NCBI GenBank assembly: GCA_965222645.1
Contig: OZ244968.1
Location: 4,216,001-4,280,000 of the forward strand
Reading direction: 5' to 3'
DNA from: JABDMH01 sp965222645
GTDB taxonomy: Bacteria; Bacteroidota; Bacteroidia; Chitinophagales; Saprospiraceae
DNA: 64,000 bases
Part shown: positions 41,615-50,190 of the stretch, one piece after another
Layout of the letters: every line of letters begins with the position of its first letter
Numbering within the stretch: position 1 is the first letter of the stretch
Translations under genes and position numbers: made by a program
The notes under the pieces: generated by a model
Databases searched by the model: none
What the model saw: the letters and a program-made list of their open reading frames with translations, nothing else
What the model was told of the DNA's origin: nothing

Positions 41615-43063
41615 TTAGTTAAGTGTTATCTTTTTACCCAGGTAAAAATCCAGAACCTTGGCTTTAAAAATATAATCGTACTTGGCAATAGAGAGGTCTA
41701 CTTCCGCCTGGTCCATATTATTCTGCGCAGTGATAAACTCAAAACTATTTGCGACACCAAGAGAAAATCTTTTCTCTGTATCCTCATAGGCAGTTCTTCG
41801 GGCTTCTGCGGTCCTCAGCGAGGCCTCATATTGTTTCTTGGCAGCCTTGGCATCTGCTACCGCCCTTTGCACATCAGTCTTCAATTGGTTCTTAATCTGC
41901 TCGTTGACAATATCGCTCCTTACCACGTCCAGTTTAGCTCGATCGAGATTTCCTTTATTTATTCCCTGGTTAAAAATGGGTACATTGAGTTGGAGGCCGA
42001 ATCCATAACCCAGATTTTCACTCAGCTGATCCGGATAATTGATCTTACTAAATTGGAGATTTGGTTCTTCAAACTGTACTTCTACCGGTTCTCCATTTAT
42101 TAAAAAATTTTGCGAGTTAGTTTTCGTCCCTATTATTGTAGATTGTCTTGCTGAAGATGACCAATTGGTGTTGAGACTGCCTCCAATTCCCAGGGAAGGA
42201 ATCAAATTACTCCTCGACAAAGCCACACCAACTTCTGCAGTTTTTTTCCTCAACTCTCCCGCCTTTATCCCCGGTTGCCAGGCAAGGGCTTCACTATAAA
42301 TCTTTTGAGTGCTGGCAGATTCTATATCATAGTCGGTGGGTAGATCCAGCTGAGGAGCCACCACCTTCATGTCTTCGGCATCATTGAGTTGCATGAGCTG
42401 TTTGAGATCGAGGTAAGCAATATCGATGTCGTTTTGTGCGGCAATGACCAACTGCTCATTTTGCGCCAATTGTGCAACCAAATCCAGACGGGCATTTTTA
42501 GGCCGGCTACCCGCATCGATTAGTTTGTCAATCTGATCCAATTGGCTTCCAATGAGATCAAGACTTTTTTGGGTGTTAGCGAGGTTTTCCTCTGCAAATA
42601 ACACCCGTATAAATGCTTGAGCAACACCAAGAGCGATATCATTTTTCATCTGTTCTACATCGAGATCAGCCACTTGCTTGCCAAGGTTAGCTGTCTTGAT
42701 CCGATTGGAGATAAAACCACCGTTGAACAAAGTTACTCCACTCGACAAGCTGAATCCCTGGTTACCAAACCTTTGATTGATAAAATCGTTTGTTGTGGGA
42801 TCAATTCTGCGTCCAAAACTTAGACCGTAATTGCTAGCTCCCGAGAGATTTGGAAGACGCCCTAACTTTGCGACATTTTGATCGATCAAAGCCGCGTTGG
42901 CGTTAAGGGAGGTCTCCTTGATATCCAGACTGTGCTCTATGGCATATTCGATGCATCTATCCAGTGTCCAGTTATCCTGAGCTTTGAGATAAGGCATGGT
43001 AAGGAATACCACAAAACATCCTATCGAAACCGTTCTGAGGTAAAGTGAGTTTAGAATTTTCAT
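41615..43063 (-). CDS. TolC-family outer-membrane efflux protein
   Basis: Outer-membrane channel of 482 residues with a signal peptide (MKILNSLYLRTVSIGCFVVF, ending LKAQ). The two OEP repeats are evident: the N-terminal WTLDRCIEYAIEHSLDIKE and the later ADAKAAKKQYEASLRTAEARR near 420, both helical, with the strand part of each repeat between. NSFEFITAQNNMDQAEVDL is the family ending. It works with the adaptor gene that starts one base downstream. No pump subunit lies nearby. Confidence 0.9.
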   Translation of the reverse strand: MKILNSLYLRTVSIGCFVVFLTMPYLKAQDNWTLDRCIEYAIEHSLDIKETSLNANAALIDQNVAKLGRLPNLSGASNYGLSFGRRIDPTTNDFINQRFGNQGFSLSSGVTLFNGGFISNRIKTANLGKQVADLDVEQMKNDIALGVAQAFIRVLFAEENLANTQKSLDLIGSQLDQIDKLIDAGSRPKNARLDLVAQLAQNEQLVIAAQNDIDIAYLDLKQLMQLNDAEDMKVVAPQLDLPTDYDIESASTQKIYSEALAWQPGIKAGELRKKTAEVGVALSRSNLIPSLGIGGSLNTNWSSSARQSTIIGTKTNSQNFLINGEPVEVQFEEPNLQFSKINYPDQLSENLGYGFGLQLNVPIFNQGINKGNLDRAKLDVVRSDIVNEQIKNQLKTDVQRAVADAKAAKKQYEASLRTAEARRTAYEDTEKRFSLGVANSFEFITAQNNMDQAEVDLSIAKYDYIFKAKVLDFYLGKKITLN

Positions 43064-43141
43064 AGTGAATACAAGTTTAGCAATCCCGTGTCAGTTTGAT
43101 GGCGAATTTATATAAATGAGGTTTTATACTAGATCAACATC

Positions 43142-44542
43142 TTACTTTTGGGTGATCGTTGTGATTCCAATTAGGCGATCATAGCGCACTCCAAATGGTC
43201 GGTAGTAGACGAGTACATTATAGTAATTTTCCGTTTCGTGCCAATTGCCTTCCAGCATTTGAAAATCCGGATCACCTCCATCTAAAGGTGCAGCGGCATA
43301 GATGTAATCATAAACGCCCTGCTTGAGTGTAGCCTCCCCAAAATATGCTGAGTGCTTGTCCGAATAGTCCATTACATATGCATCGTCGAGTTCCCAGTTA
43401 GAAAATCCGCCCACTATATAGACGATGTGGTTGTGGATGGGTTGCGGAGATTTCATCGAAAAAAAGACGTGGGCATATTCTCCAGTCACAGGTGATTCCC
43501 TTTGGTCAAAGGACTGAATCAAGAATGTTCCATTGATATCCCAATCACTCCAGAATTTATCTTGACCCCTCGGCTCATCTGGTTTGAGTGTAACTATGGC
43601 GCCGTCGAGGTCTTTTTCTATTTCAATGACCTGCCGTGTAGGATATCGTAGGCTCCTGATGTCAAAATGTCTAAATTCGTTACCAGCCGGAAATGCATAT
43701 GCACCCAAATCATTAAAATTGAATTTTGTCCCGACATAGTTTGAAGGTTTTACATTTTGGATGGCATTATCCCATCGCCCATTTTGGAGGATCCAGACCG
43801 AAATACTGGTGAGTGGATTCTTTATCTCTAGATTTGGTGATTCCACATTAAAAGACATCTCATGGTGCGTATAGATCTTAGCTACGTCAAAGGGAGTAAT
43901 GAGATTTCCAGTTACTTTCAAAAGGTTTTCATAGACAACGAAACGCTTGGTGAGTATCTTTTCACCTGTATTTTCATCATAGACATGCAACAGGTAATTG
44001 CCGGATTTGGTAAAACTCTGATCGCCGTTTGGCAAATTGAGCCAGTAGTGCACATATGGAATCTGAGTATTGAATGAAAATTCAAAATTGCGTATTCTCT
44101 GTTCGTTTATCCTACTTAAGAACTCAAATTCTTCAAGGTCGGATTTTTGCCAGTCCGCATTGCAGTGCTCTAATTTGTATACCAGAAACCGGGCTTCGGT
44201 GGTGAGTTCGTCAAAGCTTAGTCTTAGGGCACGACCAATTTCGTACTGGTCCTTTTCTGTATAAAACTGCTCGGGAATCAAATCGCCTCTATTTGCAGGA
44301 TCATCCATCAAACTATCGAGTTTCGATGCTACACGATCGAATGCGCGAATCGAAGGCGAGGCATACTCTTGCCTCAGTTCAATGATCGGGGGTATCAATT
44401 GATATCCCGGTATCATTAGTTGTACACTCTTTATCCCGGGCTGATAAACATGGTCATACCGTACAAAGTCACCGGTCTGAGCACCTACCCTTGATACTGC
44501 CATTACTGTGAGAATCCATGTAATCATGAATACACGGGTCAT
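43142..44542 (-). CDS. DUF5103 family protein, T9SS plug-type
   Basis: Exported protein of about 466 residues. I use ATG 44542 (MTRVFMITWILTVMAV, signal ending VGAQ); the frame opens at 44590 but overlaps the glycosylase gene, and an AGAGG stretch is better spaced for 44542 than for ATG 44551. DUF5103 members have an N-terminal domain (VYQPGIKSVQL, FDELTTEARFLVYKLEHCNADW) and an Ig-like C-terminal part (PVTGEYAHVFFSMKSPQP, IVYIVGGFSNWELDDAYVM). The family is the plug-like partner of the SprA translocon in type IX secretion in current annotation, which I recall rather than prove here. No other T9SS gene is adjacent. Confidence 0.75.
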   Translation of the reverse strand: MTRVFMITWILTVMAVSRVGAQTGDFVRYDHVYQPGIKSVQLMIPGYQLIPPIIELRQEYASPSIRAFDRVASKLDSLMDDPANRGDLIPEQFYTEKDQYEIGRALRLSFDELTTEARFLVYKLEHCNADWQKSDLEEFEFLSRINEQRIRNFEFSFNTQIPYVHYWLNLPNGDQSFTKSGNYLLHVYDENTGEKILTKRFVVYENLLKVTGNLITPFDVAKIYTHHEMSFNVESPNLEIKNPLTSISVWILQNGRWDNAIQNVKPSNYVGTKFNFNDLGAYAFPAGNEFRHFDIRSLRYPTRQVIEIEKDLDGAIVTLKPDEPRGQDKFWSDWDINGTFLIQSFDQRESPVTGEYAHVFFSMKSPQPIHNHIVYIVGGFSNWELDDAYVMDYSDKHSAYFGEATLKQGVYDYIYAAAPLDGGDPDFQMLEGNWHETENYYNVLVYYRPFGVRYDRLIGITTITQK

Positions 44543-44564
44543 TTTTTGCATTACCTCTTTAATT

Positions 44565-45176
44565 TTATTTAGCTGGACTGCACCATTCATTATCTATGAC
44601 CCTAAACCTCCAATTCCAAAGCGCACACTCTCCGGCATAGTCAACGCCCACTCTGGGACTTGCAATGATTTGATCCTTTGCAAAATTTACTTCTCGATCT
44701 TCAATCCAAATTTCTTTACCTGTCGCGAGATTAACGCCATTGTGCACTGTCGTAATCCCGAGAGCTGCAGAAAGTTTACCCGGTCCTGAAGTAAGTCGCT
44801 TGCTCACACTGCCCATTTCTCTTCTCTTTACCATACAATCAAGGCCCTCTTTAGGTTCCACTGCACGTATCAAAATGGCATGGGGCTCATTGACAGCACC
44901 GGTCACCACATTAAAAAGATGATGGATTCCATAACAGAGATATATGTAGGCATGTCCACCGGGACCAAACATCGTCTCTGTTCTTTTGGTGCGTCGATTC
45001 CCATATGCATGCGATGCTTTGTCTTCGGGAGCACGATAGGCCTCCGTCTCAACGACCATCCCCGCAGTAAATTGACCATCGATAAAAGTGCATAGGTACT
45101 TACCGAGCAGTGCTATACTTAACTCAATTACAGCATCTCTTTGATAAAATTCCTGGGGAATGATTTGTCCCTGCAC
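44565..45176 (-). CDS. DNA-3-methyladenine glycosylase (AAG/MPG type)
   Basis: Removes 3-methyladenine, hypoxanthine and other alkylated purines from DNA, 203 residues. Typical of the AAG family are the N-terminal RDAVIELSIALLGKYL, VVETEAYRAPEDKASHAYGN with the catalytic Glu near 43, MFGPGGHAYIYLCYGIHHLFNVV near 70-92, HAILIRAVEP near 99 and LTSGPGKLSAALGI near 130. The only start before the upstream stop is GTG at 45176, unless a non-standard codon is used. It lies 22 bases before the DUF5103 gene, so the DNA repair gene is transcribed with a secretion gene. Confidence 0.92.
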   Translation of the reverse strand: MQGQIIPQEFYQRDAVIELSIALLGKYLCTFIDGQFTAGMVVETEAYRAPEDKASHAYGNRRTKRTETMFGPGGHAYIYLCYGIHHLFNVVTGAVNEPHAILIRAVEPKEGLDCMVKRREMGSVSKRLTSGPGKLSAALGITTVHNGVNLATGKEIWIEDREVNFAKDQIIASPRVGVDYAGECALWNWRFRVIDNEWCSPAK

Positions 45177-45238
45177 AGATGACTTTATGGGTGTTGGGTA
45201 AAATGTTGTCTATTTCGACCTAAATGCATAATCTCGCT

Positions 45239-46726
45239 TTAATGCGGTCGTGGTGAGTAGTTAGGAGCTTCTTTAGTGATTGTGATATTATGAGGGTGGC
45301 TTTCTATTACTCCGGCACTGGATATTCTCACAAATCTCGCTTCCTGCAACTCCTCGATCGTACCGGCTCCACAATAACCCATCCCGGCGCGCAGACCTCC
45401 CAGATATTGGACCATGACCTCGGCCACTGTTCCTTTAAAGGGCACACGACCTTCGATACCTTCGGGTACGAGCTTTTTGATATCATCTTCTACATCCTGA
45501 AAATACCGGTCCTTTGATCCCCTCCTCATCGCACTCAATGATCCCATGCCCCGATAAAGTTTGAATTTTCGGCCCTCGTAGATGATGGTCTCACCCGGGG
45601 CTTCTGCCACGCCGGCAAATAGAGAACCCGCCATCACCGTATGTGCTCCAGCGGCAATGGCCTTGACAATATCTCCAGTAAATCGAATGCCCCCATCAGC
45701 AATAATCGGGACTCCGGTTCCTTTCAGTCCTTGGGAGGCACTGTAAATAGCAGACAGTTGTGGCACACCGACTCCGGCTACCACTCTTGTAGTGCAAATA
45801 CTACCCGGTCCTACCCCTACTTTTACGGCATCTACACCGGCATCTGCGAGTGCACGTGCCGCTTCCCCTGTCGCTACGTTGCCGCCCACGATTTGCATGT
45901 CAGAAAAGGTCTTTCTTATCTCCCTGATCATGCCCAGAACTCCCTCATGATGCCCATGTGCAGTGTCCACACAAATCACGTCGACACCAACTTCTACAAG
46001 TGCCGCAATGCGGTCCATGGTCTCCGCCGTGACGCCAACGGCTGCTCCCACGATCAAGCGACCGTAATTGTCCTTACATGCGTGGGGATGGCTCTGGAGC
46101 TTGATAATATCCTTATACGTGATCAGACCGATCACTCGGTATCTGTCGTCGACTACTGGTAGTTTTTCGATTTTTTCAGCTTGCAGAGTTTCTGTCGCCT
46201 GGTCCAGAGTTGTACCGGCTGGCGCCGTAATGAGCCCATTACTCGTCATGATCTCTGTCACTGGTTTCTCGGGGTCACTTTCAAATCTCAAATCCCGGTT
46301 AGTAAGTATACCAACGAGGACGTTGTCTTCTCCAACAATCGGTATTCCACCGATCTTGTATTTCTGCATCACGTCCAGCGCATCACCCACCTTTGCCGTA
46401 TCAGGCAATGTGACTGGGTCCAGGATCATTCCACTCTCCGATCTCTTTACACTTCTCACCTGAGCGGCTTGTGATTCGATAGACATATTCTTGTGAATAA
46501 ATCCAATACCTCCTTCTCTTGCGATAGCTACAGCCAGGTCTCGCTCTGTCACTGTATCCATGGCAGCTGACACTATGGGGGTATTGATCGAAAGACTTCG
46601 TGTAAGTTTACTCTTGGTACTTACTTCGCGTGGCAGAACATTGGAACTGCCGGGGACAAGAAGAACATCGTCAAAAGTGAGAGCTGTACTCAGGAATTTT
46701 TCGGAGGAGGAGAATTTTATTTCCAT
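45239..46726 (-). CDS. guaB: IMP dehydrogenase
   Basis: Oxidises IMP to XMP with NAD+, the rate-limiting step of GMP synthesis. The 495-residue length fits. The TIM barrel is interrupted by two CBS domains at about 95-210 (PDTAKVGDALDVMQKYKIGG and TAPAGTTLDQATETLQAEKI); the catalytic Cys is in GVGPGSICTTRVVAG near 307, with GGNVATGEAARALADAG, VPIIADGGIRFTGD and the flap GIEGRVPFKG. ATG 46726 is used; the frame is open to a TTG inside the -7 box, which rules the TTG out. Monocistronic, convergent with nothing on its left side but the glycosylase cluster. Confidence 0.96.
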   Translation of the reverse strand: MEIKFSSSEKFLSTALTFDDVLLVPGSSNVLPREVSTKSKLTRSLSINTPIVSAAMDTVTERDLAVAIAREGGIGFIHKNMSIESQAAQVRSVKRSESGMILDPVTLPDTAKVGDALDVMQKYKIGGIPIVGEDNVLVGILTNRDLRFESDPEKPVTEIMTSNGLITAPAGTTLDQATETLQAEKIEKLPVVDDRYRVIGLITYKDIIKLQSHPHACKDNYGRLIVGAAVGVTAETMDRIAALVEVGVDVICVDTAHGHHEGVLGMIREIRKTFSDMQIVGGNVATGEAARALADAGVDAVKVGVGPGSICTTRVVAGVGVPQLSAIYSASQGLKGTGVPIIADGGIRFTGDIVKAIAAGAHTVMAGSLFAGVAEAPGETIIYEGRKFKLYRGMGSLSAMRRGSKDRYFQDVEDDIKKLVPEGIEGRVPFKGTVAEVMVQYLGGLRAGMGYCGAGTIEELQEARFVRISSAGVIESHPHNITITKEAPNYSPRPH

Positions 46727-46729
46727 GTG

Positions 46730-46737
46730 CAAAAATA
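46730..46737 (-). promoter_or_regulatory. -7 box 3 bases before guaB ATG
   Basis: CAAAAATA on the plus strand reads TATTTTTG on the minus strand, matching TAnnTTTG; 3 bases separate it from the guaB ATG at 46726. A -33 TTTG was not seen at the expected distance. Suggests a leaderless guaB message. Confidence 0.55.
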
Positions 46738-46796
46738 GTTTTTTCTAAAAAAGACCCAATGAAAATCTATTTTCATTCTAGATTTTAACCTTACAC

Positions 46797-47240
46797 ATGC
46801 TTACCATTTTTTCGGACGAGTATTTTATGGATCAGGCCATAGAGGAAGCCAAGCGAGCTGCTGAGTCAGGAGAAGTTCCTGTAGGAGCAGTTGTTACATG
46901 TGGTGAATCGATCATCGCCAGAGCCCATAATCAAGTTGAGATCCTGCAGGATAGCACAGCACATGCTGAGCTGCTTGCAATTACTGCCGCATCCGCGCAT
47001 CTCGGTTCCAAATGGCTTTCGCAATGTACCTTGTACGTTACTTTAGAACCCTGTCTAATGTGTGCGGGAGCACTTTTCTGGGCACGATTAGGCAGAATCG
47101 TCTATGGAGCCAGTGATGACAAAAGAGGGTTTATGAGATTTGGCAAAACGCTATTACACCCTTCCTCGAAATTGGAATTTGGAACACGGCATGATCAATG
47201 CGCCTCCTTACTTACACAATTTTTTGTCACGAAGAGGTAA
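46797..47240 (+). CDS. tadA: tRNA-specific adenosine deaminase TadA
   Basis: Deaminates A34 of tRNA-Arg (ACG) to inosine. The 147-residue cytidine-deaminase-fold protein has the zinc ligand His and catalytic Glu in HAELLAI near residue 55, and PCLMCAGALFWARLGRIVYGASDDKRG near 85 with the two Cys ligands. GEVPVGAVV near 22 and the deletion-free spacing from HAE to PCxxC match TadA rather than a nucleoside deaminase, though the two are hard to separate. Single gene. Confidence 0.92.
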   Translation: MLTIFSDEYFMDQAIEEAKRAAESGEVPVGAVVTCGESIIARAHNQVEILQDSTAHAELLAITAASAHLGSKWLSQCTLYVTLEPCLMCAGALFWARLGRIVYGASDDKRGFMRFGKTLLHPSSKLEFGTRHDQCASLLTQFFVTKR

Positions 47241-47314
47241 GCGGCCCAAAATCTAGGTTGGCACCTTACCATTAAGATCCTATTAAGAGCCTAGTTAAAG
47301 TATTACTAAACCGC

Positions 47315-47345
47315 TTGAGATGACCCACCCTGCGACTTAAATTTG
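47315..47345 (+). promoter_or_regulatory. Bacteroidota promoter (-33 CTTG, -7 TAAATTTG)
   Basis: TTG at 47315-47317 and TAAATTTG at 47338-47345 with a 20-base spacer. The ATG at 47371 is 25 bases after the box, giving a normal short leader. Confidence 0.7.
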
Positions 47346-47370
47346 TGTTTATATCGGTAAACCAAGTGTT

Positions 47371-47925
47371 ATGAAATACATGAGCCTAAGCAAGATTGGG
47401 AAGCAAATAGTCGGTGCGTTGTCGATCACATTATTGATCTCTTGTGGTCCCACCTACAAACCGTTTACAAGTGATCTGCAATACTCCTATGATTGGACGG
47501 AAGATGATCTTAAAAAGATTCAGTTTTATCTTTCTGAGGACATTGTCTTGCGTCGCTACCTGGGCAAAGGAGAAACCGTAATTCAGGGCGGTAAAATCAC
47601 AATTGAGGAAGGACGACGGGTAGAAGAAATTGTAATAGCAGAAGGTACGCCGGGTGTACTAGCCTTTATGCCTAAGCAAGACCGGATGGCCGTCTCATTT
47701 GAGCGTGGAAAAGATCGATTTCTCATGTTTGGACCACACCCGAAATGGGATGGTCGATACATGTTGCTCGGATCCGATTGGAACCGCAGAGAAGGCGAAG
47801 TGACTTACCAGGGCAGGAAATACAAGACCACCTCACACAGCGCATATGCAGGACTTCTGGTAGATCTCGACAAAGTAAGGAAGGTGACCTTAAATCGGAG
47901 GAAAGTCGAGGGTCGGCGAATCTAG
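47371..47925 (+). CDS. Lipoprotein of unknown function
   Basis: No family recognised. The 184-residue protein has a lipoprotein signal: charged start, helix GALSITLLIS and Cys25 in LLISCGPTY. The mature protein is about 160 residues, with many charged residues and beta-type alternation: DLQYSYDWTEDDLKKIQFYL, VIQGGKITIEEGRRVEEIVI, RMAVSFERGKDRFLMFG and YKTTSHSAYAGLLVDLDKV. It looks like an envelope or outer-membrane-anchored protein. It has its own good promoter and is convergent with pcm. Confidence 0.7.
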   Translation: MKYMSLSKIGKQIVGALSITLLISCGPTYKPFTSDLQYSYDWTEDDLKKIQFYLSEDIVLRRYLGKGETVIQGGKITIEEGRRVEEIVIAEGTPGVLAFMPKQDRMAVSFERGKDRFLMFGPHPKWDGRYMLLGSDWNRREGEVTYQGRKYKTTSHSAYAGLLVDLDKVRKVTLNRRKVEGRRI

Positions 47926-47955
47926 AAATTACTAAGTCTACTGTGCTCCAGAGGG

Positions 47956-48609
47956 TCAAGAAGCTTTAATCCCCTTCAAGAGCGGTACAAACCGGAAGTA
48001 GTCAAATTTTTCAGATTCATACTCCGTATCTGACAGTCTTTTGATCCTGCACATCACCTGCCCGGATTTTTCATCTCCTACCGGAATGACCAATAATCCT
48101 CCCACTGCAAGCTGCTTCTTTAAGGCGAGGGGAACTTCATTTGCCGCTGCCGTAACCAGGATTTTATCATAAGGCGCAAACCGCTCTAATCCATCCATAC
48201 CGTCTCTTAAGAAAAGCCGGATATGGCCATATCCCATCTTCTTAAGAAGCTTGGAAGTTCTTTCAAACAGGGCCTTTTGCCTTTCGACAGTGTAAACTTT
48301 GCCCCCTAGCTCTGCCAGAACGACCGCCTGATACCCTGAACCGGTGCCGATTTCTAAGATCTTATCGGATGTCATGACCTGCAAAAGATCCGTCTGATAG
48401 GCCACGGTGTAAGGCTGTGAGATTGTTTGTTCATGCCCGATCGGGAAAGCAGCATCCTTATATGCCCAGTCATCAAAGGCCCGCTCGAGAAAATAATGCC
48501 GGGGAATCTTGCCGATGACATCTAGAATTCTGACATTTTTAATGCCCTTTTTCCGGAGCACTGCAACAAGCTTCTTTCGTAATCCCTTATGGCGGTAACT
48601 ATCGGTCAA
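47956..48609 (-). CDS. pcm: Protein-L-isoaspartate O-methyltransferase
   Basis: Methylates isoaspartyl residues in damaged proteins, starting their repair, 217 residues. The SAM-binding motif is KILEIGTGSGYQAVVLAEL near 85-105, preceded by the PCMT landmark FPIGHEQTISQPYTVAYQTDLL near 55-78 (the substrate loop S/T-x-P). Motif II is YDKILVTAAANEVP and motif III LKKQLAVGGLLVIPVG. Begins MTDSYRHKGLRKKLV, which fits other Bacteroidota pcm starts, with a TTG start at 48609 since no ATG is available before the upstream stop. Convergent with the lipoprotein gene. Confidence 0.93.
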   Translation of the reverse strand: MTDSYRHKGLRKKLVAVLRKKGIKNVRILDVIGKIPRHYFLERAFDDWAYKDAAFPIGHEQTISQPYTVAYQTDLLQVMTSDKILEIGTGSGYQAVVLAELGGKVYTVERQKALFERTSKLLKKMGYGHIRLFLRDGMDGLERFAPYDKILVTAAANEVPLALKKQLAVGGLLVIPVGDEKSGQVMCRIKRLSDTEYESEKFDYFRFVPLLKGIKAS

Positions 48610-48748
48610 ACTATCTACTTATTTTAGAAATGTCTTGTGAGTTGGAATAGAATACCTAACGTAGTAAAGTGATTTTCAATATGTTAATTCCTAACTCTGG
48701 TTAAAAAATTAGAGACAAAACACTTCCGGGTAAATATAGAACTTATTG

Positions 48749-48756
48749 TATTTTTG
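48749..48756 (+). promoter_or_regulatory. -7 box of the phosphohexomutase gene
   Basis: TATTTTTG matches TAnnTTTG and is 22 bases before ATG 48779. No -33 TTTG was found at the expected distance. Confidence 0.5.
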
Positions 48757-48778
48757 CCCGCCAATAAATTTCCCCTTC

Positions 48779-50176
48779 ATGAACACTCAAATTAAGTTTG
48801 GAACTGATGGCTGGCGAGCCATAATCGCCAAGGAATATACGGTAGAAGGTGTGCTGCGGGTATCTGAAGGTGCTGCACTATGGATGAAACAGAAAAAATT
48901 CAACAAAGTACTTATCGGATTCGATTGTAGATTTGGAGGATTGATGTTTGCCACTGCAGCTGCGTCAGCTTATGTTCATCATGGCATCGAGGTCATTTTT
49001 GACAAGCATTTTGCATCGACTCCGATGGTCTCATTAGGTGTGGTCAAATACAAAACAGATCTCGGAATTGTCATAACCGCCAGCCACAATCCACCAACCT
49101 ATAATGGCTACAAACTAAAGGCAAAATATGGCGGTCCCTCCGTGCCAGCGGAGGTTGCAGAAGTCGAATCGATGATCCCTGATCATACCGATATCCGATT
49201 CAAAAGTCTGGATGAGCTCGAGAAATCCGGACTGCTCAAGCATGTAAATTTGGAGGAGGATTATTTAAATCATTTGGAATCTCATTTTGATTTACCCCTG
49301 CTATCACAGATCCAAGAGAACCTGGCATATGACGCGATGTATGGAGCTGGTCAAAATGTGGTAAAACGCTTGTTTCCCAAAGCACGCCATCTCCACTGCG
49401 ACTATAATCCATCCTTTAAGGGTACAGCCCCTGAGCCGATTGATCGGAATCTTAAGGAACTGTCGGCATTAATAGCTGCAGACAAACAAATCACGGTAGG
49501 ACTTGCTAATGACGGGGATGCAGACCGCATTGGAATGTATGACGAAGATGGAATTTTTGTTGACAGTCACCGGCTTCTCTTACTTCTTCTCAGGTACCTA
49601 TACGAATTTAAAGGACTAAAATCGGGCAAGGTTGTTTGTTCGTTTTCTGTCACGGACAAGATGAAAAAACTGGCTGAGTCATACGGCCTGGAATATGTAA
49701 CGACTCCGATCGGATTCAAATATATTGCAGAGTATATGTCTACTGAAGACGTACTGATCGGTGGTGAAGAATCCGGAGGTATAGCCGTAAAAGGACACAT
49801 ACCAGAACGCGATGGAGTATGGACAGGGTTGTTGATTTTAGAGTATATGGCAAGGACTGGAAAAACACTTAAGCAGCTCACGGCTGAAATCTTTGAGAAG
49901 GTAGGTGCATTCGAATTTTACCGGGATGATTTACATCTTACTGAAGAAATAAAACAGGCGGCGATTGCAAAATGCAAAGAGGGCATTGACTCTTTTGGCA
50001 GCTTCAGGGTCGAACGGTCGGAAGACCTCGACGGCTTTAAATATTATCTCGACAACGGCTCCTGGCTGCTCATCCGGCCCTCCGGTACAGAGCCGGTGCT
50101 CAGAGTTTATGCTCAAGCAAAGGATATGGCTGAAGTGCGCACTGTCCTTGATGCAGCCAGGGCGACTTTGGTGTAA
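48779..50176 (+). CDS. Phosphoglucomutase / phosphomannomutase
   Basis: Alpha-D-phosphohexomutase of 465 residues interconverting hexose 1- and 6-phosphates. I start at ATG 48779 (MNTQIKFGTDGWRAIIAKEYT), because the longer frame begins with a TTG inside the -7 box. The phosphoserine loop is VITASHNPPTYNGYKLK with Ser near 102, the metal loop NDGDADRIGMYDEDG near 245, the sugar loop GGEESGGIAVKGHIPERDG near 340, and the phosphate-binding loop RPSGTEPVLRVYAQA near 445. Whether it prefers glucose, mannose or glucosamine cannot be told. Single gene, convergent with the endonuclease-fold gene. Confidence 0.92.
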   Translation: MNTQIKFGTDGWRAIIAKEYTVEGVLRVSEGAALWMKQKKFNKVLIGFDCRFGGLMFATAAASAYVHHGIEVIFDKHFASTPMVSLGVVKYKTDLGIVITASHNPPTYNGYKLKAKYGGPSVPAEVAEVESMIPDHTDIRFKSLDELEKSGLLKHVNLEEDYLNHLESHFDLPLLSQIQENLAYDAMYGAGQNVVKRLFPKARHLHCDYNPSFKGTAPEPIDRNLKELSALIAADKQITVGLANDGDADRIGMYDEDGIFVDSHRLLLLLLRYLYEFKGLKSGKVVCSFSVTDKMKKLAESYGLEYVTTPIGFKYIAEYMSTEDVLIGGEESGGIAVKGHIPERDGVWTGLLILEYMARTGKTLKQLTAEIFEKVGAFEFYRDDLHLTEEIKQAAIAKCKEGIDSFGSFRVERSEDLDGFKYYLDNGSWLLIRPSGTEPVLRVYAQAKDMAEVRTVLDAARATLV

Positions 50177-50190
50177 TACCCTCGACACCT

